A stretch of DNA of 64,000 nt from an uncultured Methylocystaceae bacterium (GCA_937870755.1 CALMZV010000166.1:31459-95458); one strand, 5' to 3'; shown: positions 34,141 to 48,788, counted from the stretch's first letter. Notes: generated from the letters alone by a model not told the origin. Made by a program: numbers and translations.

Positions 34141-35349
34141 TCAGTTGACCGCGCCGCGCCGCAGCGCGGGCGCCGGCGCGCGCGGCGCCAGGGCTGCGCC
34201 TTCGGTCGCGCGGATTGTCCCGCCGCCGAGCACGCGCGCGTCCGCCGCCGTCGATTCGTAAAAGACGCAGGCCTGACCGGGCGACACCCCGCTCTCGTCG
34301 TCCGCGAACGCCACGCGCGCGGAACCCGCCTCTCCTGCGAACAGGCGCGCCGGCGCCGGGGCGCGGGTCGAGCGCACGCGCGCGGCGATGGGCAGCCCCT
34401 CGCGGGGCAGATCGTCGAACGCGCCCGCGCCGATCCAGTTGACGTCGCGCAGCAACGCCGCACGGGCGTTCAGCGCGGCGCGCGGCCCCACGACGATGCG
34501 TGCGTCGGCCGCCTCGATCCGAACCACATAAAGCGGCTCCGCGCCCGGCGTCTGCGCCGCGCCGAGGCCCAGACCCCGCCGCTGGCCGACCGTGTAATGG
34601 ATGACGCCGGCATGGCGTCCGAGCACCCGCCCGTCGACATGGACGATTTCGCCCGGCCGGGCGGCGTCCGGATGCAGGCGTTCGAGCACCTCGGCGTAGC
34701 GTCCGTCCGGCACGAAACAGATGTCCTGACTGTCGTGCTTGTCGGCGACGATCAGACCGTGGCTGCGCGCCAGATCGCGCACATGCGCCTTCGTGAAGCC
34801 GCCGAGCGGAAAGCGCAGCAGGTCGAGTTGCGCGCGCGTGGTCGCATAAAGAAAATAACTCTGGTCGCGGTCCGGCTCGGCCGCGCGATATAGCGCCCGC
34901 CCGCCCGCCCCGTCCGGCCGCGAGACGATGTAATGGCCGGTCGCCAGCGCATCCGCGCCGAGATCGCGGGCGGTGTCGAACAGATCGGCGAACTTGATGT
35001 GCTGGTTGCAGGCCACGCACGGCACCGGAGTCTCGCCGTCGGCATAGCTCTGCGCGAACGGGTCGATCACCTTCTCGCGGAACCGGCTCTCGTAGTCGAG
35101 CACGTAATGGGGAATGCCGAGCCGCGCGGCGACCGCGCGCGCGTCCGCGATGTCCTGCCCCGCGCAGCAGGCGCCCTTGCGATGCGTCGCCGCGCCGTGG
35201 TCGTAGAGCTGCAACGTCACGCCCACGACGTCATAACCCTCGGCGCTGAGCAGCGCGGCCACGACCGAGGAATCGACGCCGCCAGACATGGCGACGACGA
35301 CGCGCGTGTCGGCCGGTCGCTTCGGCAGATCGAGCGAGTTCAGAGTCAT
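34141..35349 (-). CDS. mnmA: tRNA-specific 2-thiouridylase MnmA
   Basis: 402 residues. The PP-loop ATP pyrophosphatase motif SGGVDS is at 22-27. The catalytic cysteines are Cys114 ([11 protein letters not shown]) and Cys211 (DSQDICFVP), and GQRRGLG is present. The C-terminal extension (about 30 residues, Ala/Pro/Arg rich) is longer than in E. coli. It thiolates U34 of tRNAs for Lys, Glu and Gln; a tRNA-Glu (CUC, not a substrate) lies nearby by coincidence. It is upstream of the methyltransferase gene in one operon. Confidence 0.96.
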   Translation of the reverse strand: MTLNSLDLPKRPADTRVVVAMSGGVDSSVVAALLSAEGYDVVGVTLQLYDHGAATHRKGACCAGQDIADARAVAARLGIPHYVLDYESRFREKVIDPFAQSYADGETPVPCVACNQHIKFADLFDTARDLGADALATGHYIVSRPDGAGGRALYRAAEPDRDQSYFLYATTRAQLDLLRFPLGGFTKAHVRDLARSHGLIVADKHDSQDICFVPDGRYAEVLERLHPDAARPGEIVHVDGRVLGRHAGVIHYTVGQRRGLGLGAAQTPGAEPLYVVRIEAADARIVVGPRAALNARAALLRDVNWIGAGAFDDLPREGLPIAARVRSTRAPAPARLFAGEAGSARVAFADDESGVSPGQACVFYESTAADARVLGGGTIRATEGAALAPRAPAPALRRGAVN

Positions 35350-35399
35350 GGGCGCCTTCTACCACATCATGCCCGCGATCGTCGCAGACTTTCGACAGG

Positions 35400-36416
35400 T
35401 CACACGCCCGCCCGCCCGACCAGCGCGCCGGACAGCAGCACGAGTCCGAACGCCAGCACCACGAGCGCGGCCAGCAACTCGCCCGCGCGGAGCGCCGTCG
35501 CGCCCGTCCCGCCGCTGGCCCCCAGGAAACGGACGGCCAGCCCCTTGGCCATCACCGCCATGGCCGCGAGCGCCCCCGTCGTCAATGCGACGCCGACCGA
35601 CATGGCGAGCGCCGCCCCGACGCCGACCGCGAAAACGCCCTGCGACAGCGCGAAGACGAGCGCCAGAATGGCCCCCGAACAGGGCCGCGCTCCGGCCGCG
35701 AACACGGTCGTGGCGGCCGCCGCCAGCGAAAGCTCGCCCGCGAGGCGCGCCGGGTCCGGCGCATGCATCCGCCCGCAATCCGGGCACGCCTCGCGCGCCT
35801 CGGTCTCGACGCTCTCGCAGACGAACCGGCTCTGCCCGCCGCCCGCAGGCGCCGGCGTCGGCAGGGGCCGCAACGCCCGCGCGAGCGCCCCGCCCTTCTT
35901 CCAGACGAGCCAGGCCCCGAGCGCGGCGACAGCCGCATAGCTCGCCGCCTCGATCGCGAAGGCGGCCTGCGTCATGCGCTGCGCGGTGGCGCGGAACACG
36001 AGCGCGGCCACGCCCACGACCGCGATGGCGACCACGCCCTGCAGCAGCGCCGCGAGGGCGGTGATGAGGAGGCCGCGCCGCAGCTTCTGCTCGTTGGCGA
36101 TCATATAGGCCGCCACCACCGCCTTGCCGTGGCCCGGCCCCGCCGCGTGAAACACCCCGTAGGCGAAGCTGACGCCCGCCAGCCACCAGAAGCCCGACGG
36201 GCTCTCGGCGGCGGCCCGCACCGCCGCCGTCAGCGCCTTGTAGAAATGCGCCTGCTGCGCCAGCGCCCAGGCGACGACGCCCGAGGCCGCGCCCGGCGCC
36301 GCCTCGCGCGCGCCCACCGCGAAGGGATGCGACGCGCCCGATTGCGCCAGCGCGGCGCCCGTCGCGGCCACGACAATTATGCAGAAAAGTACAAAAACGC
36401 CGCGTCGCGCGCTCAC
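35400..36416 (-). CDS. Nickel/cobalt transporter of the NicO family
   Basis: 338 residues from GTG at 36416; the stop of the DUF1007 gene overlaps it by 4 bases (GTGA). An N-terminal signal or first helix (VFVLFCIIVVAATGAALA) is followed by about six more membrane segments. The NicO signatures are FHAAGPGHGKAVVAAYM and GARPCSGAILALVFAL. A loop (about residues 190-230) contains CESVETEAREACPDCGRMH, a Cys/His cluster that may bind metal. RcnA/NicO proteins move nickel or cobalt across the inner membrane. Pairing with DUF1007 is common and suggests one transport unit. Confidence 0.88.
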   Translation of the reverse strand: MSARRGVFVLFCIIVVAATGAALAQSGASHPFAVGAREAAPGAASGVVAWALAQQAHFYKALTAAVRAAAESPSGFWWLAGVSFAYGVFHAAGPGHGKAVVAAYMIANEQKLRRGLLITALAALLQGVVAIAVVGVAALVFRATAQRMTQAAFAIEAASYAAVAALGAWLVWKKGGALARALRPLPTPAPAGGGQSRFVCESVETEAREACPDCGRMHAPDPARLAGELSLAAAATTVFAAGARPCSGAILALVFALSQGVFAVGVGAALAMSVGVALTTGALAAMAVMAKGLAVRFLGASGGTGATALRAGELLAALVVLAFGLVLLSGALVGRAGV

Positions 36417-37084
36417 GGGCAGGCCACGACCACGCGCGGGGCGAGCCGCATGGAGATATCGGCGCCGGGCGAGAAATTCTCGGTCTTCGCGTCGCTGAGT
36501 TTTTTCGATTCGGACGCCATGAGCGGCGCCGGCTCCACGATCGACACCGAACATCCGGCCGGCGCGCCCTGCAGGGCGACCGGCGTCTGCTTTTCGAATC
36601 CGAACGCGACGAAATAGGTCGGATCGTAGACCTGGAACGAGTAGGTCTTGGCCGCGACGGGCGCCTTCAGCGGCAGGGTGAATTCCAGCGAGACGATCTT
36701 CCTGGCGTCCGCGTCGAGGTGAAAATCCTTCGGGCCGGCGAACTCCAGCTTGCGCGACCCGTCCTTGGCGAAGGTGAAATAGTCGAACTCGACCAGCGAC
36801 TCCATGTTGGTCCTGGCGAGCGGCGCGAGTTCCTCGCGCGTCGGCGGCTTGCCGTCCTGCCCCAGCCCCTGGGTGGCGAAGGCGGAATACATTTCGTCGA
36901 ACGTCCACACATGGCGCACGCCCTCGATGCGGCCCTCCTTGTCGAACAGGACAGTCGCACGCGCGGCGATCCACACATGGGGATGGGCGAGCGCGGCGCC
37001 GGGCGCGACCAGCGCCGCCGCGAGCGCGGGGACGAGGCGGCCAAACCGGGTCATGGCGCGAACATGCATGCGAAATGGATTCAT
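36413..37084 (-). CDS. DUF1007 periplasmic protein, partner of the NicO transporter
   Basis: 223 residues. After a signal peptide (cleavage after GAALA) the mature protein begins HPHVWIAARATVLFD, the DUF1007 hallmark with two His that could bind Ni or Co. Other family blocks are HVWTFDEMYSAF and VYDPTYFVAF. The start is uncertain: ATG at 37084 or 37054, neither with a clear ribosome site. It overlaps the NicO gene by 4 bases. A role as periplasmic metal chaperone is inference. Confidence 0.85.
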   Translation of the reverse strand: MNPFRMHVRAMTRFGRLVPALAAALVAPGAALAHPHVWIAARATVLFDKEGRIEGVRHVWTFDEMYSAFATQGLGQDGKPPTREELAPLARTNMESLVEFDYFTFAKDGSRKLEFAGPKDFHLDADARKIVSLEFTLPLKAPVAAKTYSFQVYDPTYFVAFGFEKQTPVALQGAPAGCSVSIVEPAPLMASESKKLSDAKTENFSPGADISMRLAPRVVVACP

Positions 37085-37212
37085 GACGACAGTCTACCGA
37101 TTTGGCGCTGGCCGTTTCAATTGCCCGCGGAAAGGGACGAAATTGCGCCCGCCCCTCTTGAGCGGCGCGCCGGCTTGGCGCAGAAGCGGCAGGCAACCGC
37201 CGGAACGCGCCG

Positions 37213-38202
37213 ATGCTCTTTGTCCATTCCCCCGATGGCGGCCGTCTCGTGGCGTCGACGCCCGACCTCGCCGATCCGGCCGCCCCGCGCCAGGCTGTCT
37301 GGTACGACCTCATCGAACCGTCGGCCGCCGAGCGCGCCTGGGTCAACGCGCAGGCCGGCGTCGACATCCCCTCGCGCGAGGAGATGGAGGAGATCGAGGT
37401 GTCGTCCCGCCTCTATAACGAGGACGGGGTCGAATACATGACCATCACCGCCGTCGCACGGCTCGACACCGACGAACCGACAAAAACGCCGATCGTCTTC
37501 ATCCTCAACCGCAACAAGCTGGTGACGGTGCGCTACCAGCAGATCAAGCCGTTCGCCAACGTCATCGACCGGCTGGGTCGGCCGCAGGGCGCCGCCAGCG
37601 CGGGCGCCGAATCGATCATGCTGACCCTGCTCGAGGCGCTGGTCGACCGGCTGGCCGACGCGCTCGAATGGATCGGCGGCAAGATCGATGCGATCTCGCA
37701 CGACGTGTTCCGCAAGCGGGCGAACGCCAACGCGCTCAAGCGCGATCGCGATCTGCAGGCGACGATCGAGGTGGTGGGCCGCGAGGGCGACCTGCTGGGC
37801 CTCGTGCGCGAAAGTCTCGTCAGCCTCAACCGGCTCGCCGGCTACCATCAGGGCATGACGCAGGGCGAACGCTCGAGCGGCGACGCGCGCGCGCGCATTC
37901 GAACCATCCAGCGCGACGTGGCCGCGCTGTCCGACCACGCCTCCTATCTCGGCACGAAAGTGAATTTCCTGCTCGACGCGACGCTCGGCCTGATCAATCT
38001 GGAGCAGAACCAGATCATCAAGATCTTCTCGATCGCCGCCGTCTGCCTCATGCCGCCGACGCTCGTCGCCTCGGTCTACGGCATGAACTTCAGACACCTG
38101 CCGGAACTGAACCTCGACTACGGCTACCCGATGGCGCTGGCGCTCATGCTGGTCACCGGTCTTGCGCCCTACCTCTATTTCAAGCGCAAGGGCTGGCTGT
38201 AA
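37213..38202 (+). CDS. corA: CorA-type magnesium transporter
   Basis: 329 residues. The large cytoplasmic N-terminal domain (about 1-265) is followed by two C-terminal helices. The signature YGMNF (GMN motif) lies at the end of TM1 (VCLMPPTLVASVYGMNF), and the protein ends with a basic tail (YFKRKGWL). CorA forms pentamers and takes up Mg2+ (also Co2+, Ni2+). Full length for the family. It is divergent from the DUF1007-NicO pair across 128 bases, so divalent-cation genes cluster here. Confidence 0.94.
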   Translation: MLFVHSPDGGRLVASTPDLADPAAPRQAVWYDLIEPSAAERAWVNAQAGVDIPSREEMEEIEVSSRLYNEDGVEYMTITAVARLDTDEPTKTPIVFILNRNKLVTVRYQQIKPFANVIDRLGRPQGAASAGAESIMLTLLEALVDRLADALEWIGGKIDAISHDVFRKRANANALKRDRDLQATIEVVGREGDLLGLVRESLVSLNRLAGYHQGMTQGERSSGDARARIRTIQRDVAALSDHASYLGTKVNFLLDATLGLINLEQNQIIKIFSIAAVCLMPPTLVASVYGMNFRHLPELNLDYGYPMALALMLVTGLAPYLYFKRKGWL

Positions 38203-38229
38203 ACCTTCGTCAGACGGCGCGCGCGAAAC

Positions 38230-39888
38230 TCAGTTGCCGCCTTCGAGCAGCCGGCGCGCGATCACCATCGCCTGCACTTCCGCGGCGCCCTCGAAAATGT
38301 TGAGGATGCGCGCGTCGCAGAGAACGCGCGAGATGGCGTATTCGAGCGCGAACCCGTTGCCGCCGTGGATCTGCAACGCGTTGTCGGCGGCCGCCCACGC
38401 CACGCGGGCGCCGAGCAGTTTGGCCATGCCCGCTTCCAGATCGCAGCGCCGGCCCTCGTCCTTCGCGCGCGCCGAGAAATAGGTGATCTGGCGCGCGATG
38501 TGGATTTCCACGGCCATCATCGCGATCTTGTCGGACACGCGCGGGAAATGGATCAGCGACTTGCCGAACTGGAGACGCTCCTTGGCGTAGCGCAGGCCGA
38601 GCTCCATCGCCGACTGCGCCACGCCGACCGCGCGCGCCGCCGTCTGGATACGCGCCGATTCGAACGTCTGCATGAGCTGCTTGAAGCCCTGACCTTCCTC
38701 GCCGCCAAGCAGATTGGCGGCCTTCACCTCGAACCCGTCGAACCCGATCTCGAATTCCTTCATGCCGCGATACCCGAGCACCTCGATCTCGCCGCCGGTC
38801 ATGCCTTGGGCCGGGAACGGATTGGCGTCGTCGCCGCGCGGCTTTTCGGCCAGCAGCATCGACAGGCCCTTGTAGCCGGGCTCGTTCGGATTGGTGCGCA
38901 CGAGCAGCGTCATCAGATCGGCGCGCACCGGATGGGTGATCCACGTCTTGGCGCCGTAGACCCTGTAGACATCGCCCTCGCGCACCGCGCGCGTGCGCAA
39001 GCTGGCGAGATCGGACCCGGTGTTCGGCTCCGTGAACACCGCCGTCGGCAGGATTTCGCCGGACGCGATCTTCGGCAGGTAATGCCGCTTCTGCTCGTCG
39101 GTGCCGCCCGACAGAATGAGTTCGGCCGCGATCTCCGGCCGCGTGCCGAGCGAGCCGACGCCGATATAGGCGCGCGACAGTTCCTCGGTGACGACGCACA
39201 TGGATGTCTTCGACAGGCCCATGCCGCCGAATTCCTCCGGGATCGTCAGGCCGAACACGCCGAGATCGGCGAGGCCCTTCACCACCTCGAGCGGGATGTA
39301 GGCGTTCTCGAGGTGCCACTGGTGGGCGTGCGGGACCACTTCGGCCTCCGCGTATTTGCGGATTTCGGTGCGGATGGCTTCGAGCGTCTCTTCGAGGCCG
39401 GGCGCGCCGATGGTGGGCGAGGCTTCCGCATGGTCGATGAGATCGACGAGCCGCGCGCGGTTCTTGGCGGTGTTGCCGTCGGCGATCACGCTCTCGACCG
39501 CCGACGTGCGCCGCCGGGCGATCTGCTCGCCCGTCAGCCCGTAGTCGCCGGGGCGCACCATTTCGCCCTGGCTCATCGGAATGCCGCCGAAGACCTGCGC
39601 CGTATATTCCGAAAGGCCGATGCGCGTAAGCAACTCCTCGGTCTCGCCGAACTTGCCTTCGGCCTGCATCCGCTCGGCGTAATGCAGCATCTCGCGGATC
39701 GCCTGCACATAGGTGGCGAACCAGGCCAGGCCGTGCGTGGCGTGCTGCTCGCGCTCGATCAGCCCGGCCGACAGTTTGCCGTCCTTCGAGACGAGCCGCC
39801 GCACCGCCTCGATGGCGTCGCGATACAACCCCTCGACGCTGTCCGCCGCGGCGTTCGCCTGTTTCAGCCAATCGGTCGATCCGCTCAT
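38230..39888 (-). CDS. Acyl-CoA dehydrogenase, probable (2S)-methylsuccinyl-CoA dehydrogenase
   Basis: 552 residues from ATG at 39888 with aggag upstream. The C-terminal 400 residues form the acyl-CoA dehydrogenase fold: VFGLTIPEEFGGMGLS, AVFTEPNTGSDL, RLQFGKSL, QIHGGNGF, and the flavin-binding region near the end. The N-terminal extension of about 150 residues, with QHATHGLAWFATYVQAIREML, is typical of methylsuccinyl-CoA dehydrogenase (Mcd) of the ethylmalonyl-CoA pathway. Mcd oxidises methylsuccinyl-CoA to mesaconyl-CoA. Other pathway genes (ccr, ecm, mcl1) are not in the window, so the assignment rests on domain layout and is likely but not certain. Confidence 0.82.
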   Translation of the reverse strand: MSGSTDWLKQANAAADSVEGLYRDAIEAVRRLVSKDGKLSAGLIEREQHATHGLAWFATYVQAIREMLHYAERMQAEGKFGETEELLTRIGLSEYTAQVFGGIPMSQGEMVRPGDYGLTGEQIARRRTSAVESVIADGNTAKNRARLVDLIDHAEASPTIGAPGLEETLEAIRTEIRKYAEAEVVPHAHQWHLENAYIPLEVVKGLADLGVFGLTIPEEFGGMGLSKTSMCVVTEELSRAYIGVGSLGTRPEIAAELILSGGTDEQKRHYLPKIASGEILPTAVFTEPNTGSDLASLRTRAVREGDVYRVYGAKTWITHPVRADLMTLLVRTNPNEPGYKGLSMLLAEKPRGDDANPFPAQGMTGGEIEVLGYRGMKEFEIGFDGFEVKAANLLGGEEGQGFKQLMQTFESARIQTAARAVGVAQSAMELGLRYAKERLQFGKSLIHFPRVSDKIAMMAVEIHIARQITYFSARAKDEGRRCDLEAGMAKLLGARVAWAAADNALQIHGGNGFALEYAISRVLCDARILNIFEGAAEVQAMVIARRLLEGGN

Positions 39889-40013
39889 GTCGCGCTCCTG
39901 TCTGGTCGGCCGCTTCATGCCATCGCCCGCGATGCGGCGCAACATGCCGGCGCCGTCGAGCGAAACCATTTCGGGCGCCCGCGCGTTCAGCGGGAGGCGA
40001 GGGGGCGACCTGC

Positions 40014-41237
40014 GTGAGCGCGACGAGAAAACGGGACCTGCGGACCGGCCGCAGCGTGTGGCAGGCGCGCCGCGCGCCCGCGATCGCGACCCGGCCGCTG
40101 CGGCGGGACGCAAAGGCGGACGTGCTGGTGATCGGGGCGGGCGTCAGCGGCATTCTGGTCGCCGACCAGCTGGTCGACGCCGGGATGGACGTGATGCTGA
40201 TCGATCGCCGCGCGCCGATCCGCGGATCGACGCCCGCGTCCACAGCCCTTCTGCAATACGAGATCGACACCCCGCTCATCCATCTGTCGGACGCCATCGG
40301 CCGCGCCCGCGCCGAGCGGGTGTGGCGGCGTTCGCGGCTGGCGCTGGACGCGCTGCGCCAGCGGGCCCGCGCGCTCGGCGTCGACGCCGATTGCGTCGAC
40401 CGCGACAGCCTCTATCTGGACGGCGGCCTGCTGGACGAGGACGGATTGCGCGCGGAGGCCGAGGCGCGCCGCGCGGCGGGTTTCGCGGTCGACTTTCTGG
40501 CGCCCGGGGCGGTGCGCGCGCGGTTCGGCATCGGCCGCCGCGCGGCGCTGCTGAGCTACGACGACCTTGCCGCCGACCCGCAGCGTCTGGCGGCCGGGTT
40601 TCTGCGCGCGGCCATGGCGCGCGGCGCGCGCGTCCATGCGCCGGTCGAAGCGCGCGAGGTGCAATGCCTGCCCGGCGGCGTGTGCGTGGCGACCGACGTC
40701 GGACCGATGGTGCGGGCGCGCGCGCTCGTGTTCGCCACCGGCTACGAACTGGCCAGGGGCGTGCCGAGGCGCGACCATTCCATCGCCTCGACCTGGGCGC
40801 TCGCCACGCGTCCGCAGCCGCGCAACCTGTGGCCGGAACAATGTTTCATCTGGGAGGCGTGCGAACCCTATCTCTATCTGCGCACGACGCCGGACGGCCG
40901 CATCGTTTGCGGCGGCGAGGACGAGGATTTCTCCGATGCGCAAACGCGCGATGCGATGATGGACGACAAGATCGCCACGCTCGAAAGCCGGCTCGCCCGA
41001 TTGTTTCCGAATGTCGATCCGCGCGCCGATTTCGCCTGGACCGGCAGTTTCGGCGCATCGGAAAACGGCACGCCGTCCATCGGCCCCGTGCCGCGCATGA
41101 AAAACTGCTACGCCGTCATGGGCTACGGCGGCAACGGGATCACCTTTTCGATGATGGCCGGGCAGATACTGCGCGCGACGATCGCGGGCGCGGGCGATCT
41201 GGACGCCGAACTCTTTTCCTTCACACGCCCGCTGTGA
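40014..41237 (+). CDS. FAD-dependent amine/amino acid oxidoreductase (DadA/PuuB type)
   Basis: 407 residues from GTG at 40014 (gaggcgaggggg upstream). The dinucleotide-binding motif VLVIGAGVSGILVADQL is at about 36-52. The C-terminal FAD contact ENGTPSIGPVPRMKNCYAVMGYGGNGITFSMMAGQI is that of the DAO family. A 30-residue N-terminal tail precedes the Rossmann strand. Substrates in this family are secondary amines or D-amino acids, sometimes gamma-glutamylputrescine; nothing nearby decides. It is divergent from the acyl-CoA dehydrogenase gene and convergent with a truncated haemoglobin gene. Confidence 0.83.
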   Translation: MSATRKRDLRTGRSVWQARRAPAIATRPLRRDAKADVLVIGAGVSGILVADQLVDAGMDVMLIDRRAPIRGSTPASTALLQYEIDTPLIHLSDAIGRARAERVWRRSRLALDALRQRARALGVDADCVDRDSLYLDGGLLDEDGLRAEAEARRAAGFAVDFLAPGAVRARFGIGRRAALLSYDDLAADPQRLAAGFLRAAMARGARVHAPVEAREVQCLPGGVCVATDVGPMVRARALVFATGYELARGVPRRDHSIASTWALATRPQPRNLWPEQCFIWEACEPYLYLRTTPDGRIVCGGEDEDFSDAQTRDAMMDDKIATLESRLARLFPNVDPRADFAWTGSFGASENGTPSIGPVPRMKNCYAVMGYGGNGITFSMMAGQILRATIAGAGDLDAELFSFTRPL

Positions 41238-41240
41238 GCT

Positions 41241-41678
41241 TCAGCGCCCCCCGAACCGCGCGACGCCGGCTTCGAGATTCTGCGCAATCGCGTGCGCGCG
41301 GTCGATGAAATGTTCGGCGGCCGCCGGCGGGCACAATTCGCGCGCCGTCTCCTCGAACAACGCCAGCCAGCGCGCGAAATGCGCGCCGTCGATCGGCAGG
41401 CGCATGTGCTTTTCCATCGGCCGGCCGTGATAGGCGCCCGACATCAGCGCGACCGACGACCAGAACCGCATCATCTGCTGGAGATGCGGCTCCCAGTCGG
41501 AAATGCGCGCGGCGAAGATCGGTCCGAGCACGGGCTCCTGCGCGATCCGCGCGTAAAAGCCGCGCACCAGCCGTTCGATCATCGCATCGTCGATGCCGGT
41601 CGCCGCGACGATGCGCGCGATCGCCTCCTCGCGGCGGCGGCGGTGGGTTTCGAAATCGTCGTCCTCGGGCGGGGTCAT
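41241..41678 (-). CDS. Group III truncated haemoglobin
   Basis: 145 residues with the trHb core: FYARIAQEPVLGPIFA, the W-x-x-HLQQMMRFWSSVALMSGAYHGRP block and HMRLPIDGAHFARWLALFEE. The last two carry the haem-pocket and proximal His. Group III globins are small two-on-two haemoglobins linked to peroxide or nitrosative stress; oxygen storage is unlikely. The stop is 3 bases from the stop of the convergent FAD oxidoreductase. Confidence 0.88.
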   Translation of the reverse strand: MTPPEDDDFETHRRRREEAIARIVAATGIDDAMIERLVRGFYARIAQEPVLGPIFAARISDWEPHLQQMMRFWSSVALMSGAYHGRPMEKHMRLPIDGAHFARWLALFEETARELCPPAAAEHFIDRAHAIAQNLEAGVARFGGR

Positions 41679-41793
41679 GGCGCATGTCGTGGCAGGGAAG
41701 GATGGGGCAATCTAGCCTGGGCGATCCGCGCCCGCCATGCGGCGGCTTGACCGATGGGGTTGATTTGCGCGCCCGCGAGGGGAAAATGCAGTT

Positions 41794-42336
41794 ATGTCGC
41801 CTCTCTCCCATCCGATCGTCGCGCTGCTCTATGACGACGGCGCCGCGGTCGAGCCCGTGCTGTCGGGCATCGTGACCGCGATGCGCGCCCGCGGCCTGCG
41901 CGTCGCCGGTTTTCTCCAGCACGACCGCGCGCGCGCCGACCGCACGCGCTGCGACATGTATCTGGAGGACCTCGCCAGCGGCGCGCTGGTCGCCATTTCC
42001 GAAGATCGCGGCGCGGACGCGCGCGGCTGTCGGCTCGATCAAGACGCGATGGCGCGCGCGGAATCGCTCTGCGCCATGTCGCTCGACGCCGAACCCGACC
42101 TGCTGGTCATCAACAAATTCGGCAAGACGGAGGGCGAAGGCGGCGGCTTTCGGCCGCTGATGGCGCGCGCGCTGGCCGACGGCGTGCCGGTCCTGATCGC
42201 CGTGCCGCGGCGAAATCTCGACGCATGGCGCGCGTTCGCGGACGGGCTTTCGCGCGAGATCGACGTGCGCGATCTGCCTGGCGAGGGCCAGGCCCTGGCG
42301 GCAGAGCTCGCGTTGTCCGCGTCCGCCTCGGCCTGA
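41794..42336 (+). CDS. DUF2478 family nucleotide-binding-like protein
   Basis: 180 residues with ribosome site aggggaaaa. The sequence IVALLYDDGAAVEPVLSGIVTAMRARGLRVAGFLQHD and the later LLVINKFGKTEGEGGGFRPLMARAL match the DUF2478 family, which is often encoded with molybdenum transport or nitrogen-fixation genes and resembles P-loop proteins lacking a standard Walker A. No such neighbours are present here. Function unknown; molybdenum-related role is only a family association. Confidence 0.78.
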   Translation: MSPLSHPIVALLYDDGAAVEPVLSGIVTAMRARGLRVAGFLQHDRARADRTRCDMYLEDLASGALVAISEDRGADARGCRLDQDAMARAESLCAMSLDAEPDLLVINKFGKTEGEGGGFRPLMARALADGVPVLIAVPRRNLDAWRAFADGLSREIDVRDLPGEGQALAAELALSASASA

Positions 42337-42342
42337 TTCCGC

Positions 42343-42582
42343 TCAGTCCGCGTCGCCCTGCTGTTTCGCGCGCTCGGCCTCGAGCATGGCGTTGAACCGC
42401 CCGGCGATGCGCCAGGAGACGGGCGCCGCGATCAGCGCGCCCGCCACGATCACGACCGGAATGAGCGTCCACGCCTGCGCGGCGAGCTTCGGCACGGCCA
42501 GCACCGTCACGATCCCCGCGCCCATGACGACCGCATGCGCCATCATGAACATGAGCGAAGCGATACGGAAGCGCGTGGACAT
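42343..42582 (-). CDS. Small two-TM membrane protein after gltD
   Basis: 79 residues from ATG at 42582, 5 bases after the gltD stop, so probably cotranscribed. Two hydrophobic helices (IASLMFMMAHAVVMGAGIVTVLAV and TLIPVVIVAGALIAAPVSW) precede a polar, charged tail (RFNAMLEAERAKQQGDAD). No family recognised. A longer frame to 42666 overlaps gltD and is not credible. Confidence 0.65.
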   Translation of the reverse strand: MSTRFRIASLMFMMAHAVVMGAGIVTVLAVPKLAAQAWTLIPVVIVAGALIAAPVSWRIAGRFNAMLEAERAKQQGDAD

Positions 42583-42587
42583 GACGC

Positions 42588-44012
42588 TTATCTCGGCAGG
42601 TCGGTGCGGCCCATGAGGAACCTGTCGACCGCATGCGCGGCCTGCCGGCCCTCGCGGATCGCCCACACCACGAGCGACTGCCCGCGCCGCATGTCGCCGC
42701 AGGCGAACACCTTGTCGCGCGAGGCGGCGTAGCGCAGCGTGTCTGCCGCCACGTTGCCGCGCGCGTCGTAGGCGACGCCCAGGTCCTGCAGCATGCCCTC
42801 GTGGATCGGCGAGACGAAACCCATCGCCAGCAGCACCAGATCGGCGCGCAGTTCGAATTCCGAGCCGGCGATCGGCTGCATGCGATCGTCGACGCGCGTG
42901 CAGACGAGTTTCTTCACCGCGCCCGCCTCGCCGACGAACGCCTTGGTCATCACCGCGAAATCTCGCTCCGCGCCTTCCTCATGGCTGGAGGAGGTGCGCA
43001 GTTTCAGCGGCCAGTCCGGCCAGGTGGCGAGCTTGTTTTCCTTCACCGGCGGCTGCGGCATGATTTCGAGCTGCGTGACCGACAGCGCGCCCTGGCGCAC
43101 CGACGTGCCGATGCAGTCCGAACCCGTGTCGCCGCCGCCGATGACCACGACATGCTTGCCGCCGGCCAGGATCGGCTCGTTGGTGGCGAGCGGCTCCTTG
43201 CCGACGCGCCGGTTCTGCTGCGGCAGGAAATCCATCGCGTAGTGCACGCCGGCGAGTTCGCGGCCGGGGATCGGCAGATCGCGCGGCTTTTCCGCGCCGC
43301 CGGCCAGAACCACCGCGTCGAACTCCTCCACCAGCGCCCTAGCCGATACGCCGCCCTCCCCGCCCACATGCGCGTTGTAGACGAAGGTGACGCCCTCGGC
43401 CTCCATCTGCTTCACGCGCCGGTCGATGATTCCCTTCTCCATCTTGAAGTCGGGAATGCCGTAACGCAGCAGCCCGCCGGCCTTGGCGTGCTTTTCGTAG
43501 ACATGCGTCTCGTGGCCCGCGCGCGCGAGCTGCTGGGCGGCCGCAAGCCCGGCCGGGCCCGAGCCGACCACCGCCACGCGCTTGCCGGTCCTGGCCTTCG
43601 CGATCTCGGGCTTCAGCCAGCCCTTCTCCCAGCCGCGGTCGACGATGGCGCATTCGATGGTCTTGATCGTCACCGGACTGTCGATGAGGTTGAGCGTGCA
43701 GGAGGCCTCGCACGGCGCGGGGCATACGCGGCCGGTGAATTCCGGGAAATTGTTGGTCGAGTGCAGGTTGCGGCACGCCTCTTCCCAATCGTCGCGATAG
43801 ACGAGGTCGTTCCAGTCCGGGATCTGGTTGTTCACCGGACAGCCGTTGTGACAATAGGGAATTCCGCAGTTCATGCAGCGCGCGGCCTGGTCGCGCGTCG
43901 CTTCCTCCGACAGCGGAATCACGAATTCGTTGTAGTGGCGGATGCGGTCGGCGGCCGGCTTGTACTTGCGGTCCTGCCGGTCGATTTCCAGAAAGCCTGT
44001 CGCCTTGCCCAT
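42588..44012 (-). CDS. gltD: Glutamate synthase (NADPH) small subunit
   Basis: 474 residues, full length. The N-terminal iron-sulfur region has [17 protein letters not shown] and [11 protein letters not shown]. The FAD motif [15 protein letters not shown] lies near residue 150, and the NADPH motif [11 protein letters not shown] near 290. It supplies electrons from NADPH to the large subunit for glutamate formation from glutamine and 2-oxoglutarate. It is 96 bases downstream of gltB in the same operon. Confidence 0.96.
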   Translation of the reverse strand: MGKATGFLEIDRQDRKYKPAADRIRHYNEFVIPLSEEATRDQAARCMNCGIPYCHNGCPVNNQIPDWNDLVYRDDWEEACRNLHSTNNFPEFTGRVCPAPCEASCTLNLIDSPVTIKTIECAIVDRGWEKGWLKPEIAKARTGKRVAVVGSGPAGLAAAQQLARAGHETHVYEKHAKAGGLLRYGIPDFKMEKGIIDRRVKQMEAEGVTFVYNAHVGGEGGVSARALVEEFDAVVLAGGAEKPRDLPIPGRELAGVHYAMDFLPQQNRRVGKEPLATNEPILAGGKHVVVIGGGDTGSDCIGTSVRQGALSVTQLEIMPQPPVKENKLATWPDWPLKLRTSSSHEEGAERDFAVMTKAFVGEAGAVKKLVCTRVDDRMQPIAGSEFELRADLVLLAMGFVSPIHEGMLQDLGVAYDARGNVAADTLRYAASRDKVFACGDMRRGQSLVVWAIREGRQAAHAVDRFLMGRTDLPR

Positions 44013-44108
44013 ATCTTCAGCCTTGTCTTCAGCTTTCGCGTCGCCCGTCGCGGCGGGCGCCCTTCATCGAAATAGGTGAACGGGCGCGCGCGCCCGCTCC
44101 TGATGGCC

Positions 44109-48788
<4,680 letters not shown>

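Noticed and set aside
35400..37367. A single 655-codon gene covering both the NicO and DUF1007 regions
   Set aside because: The DUF1007 protein is in a different frame with its own signal peptide, and the long frame in that part is its antiphase shadow.
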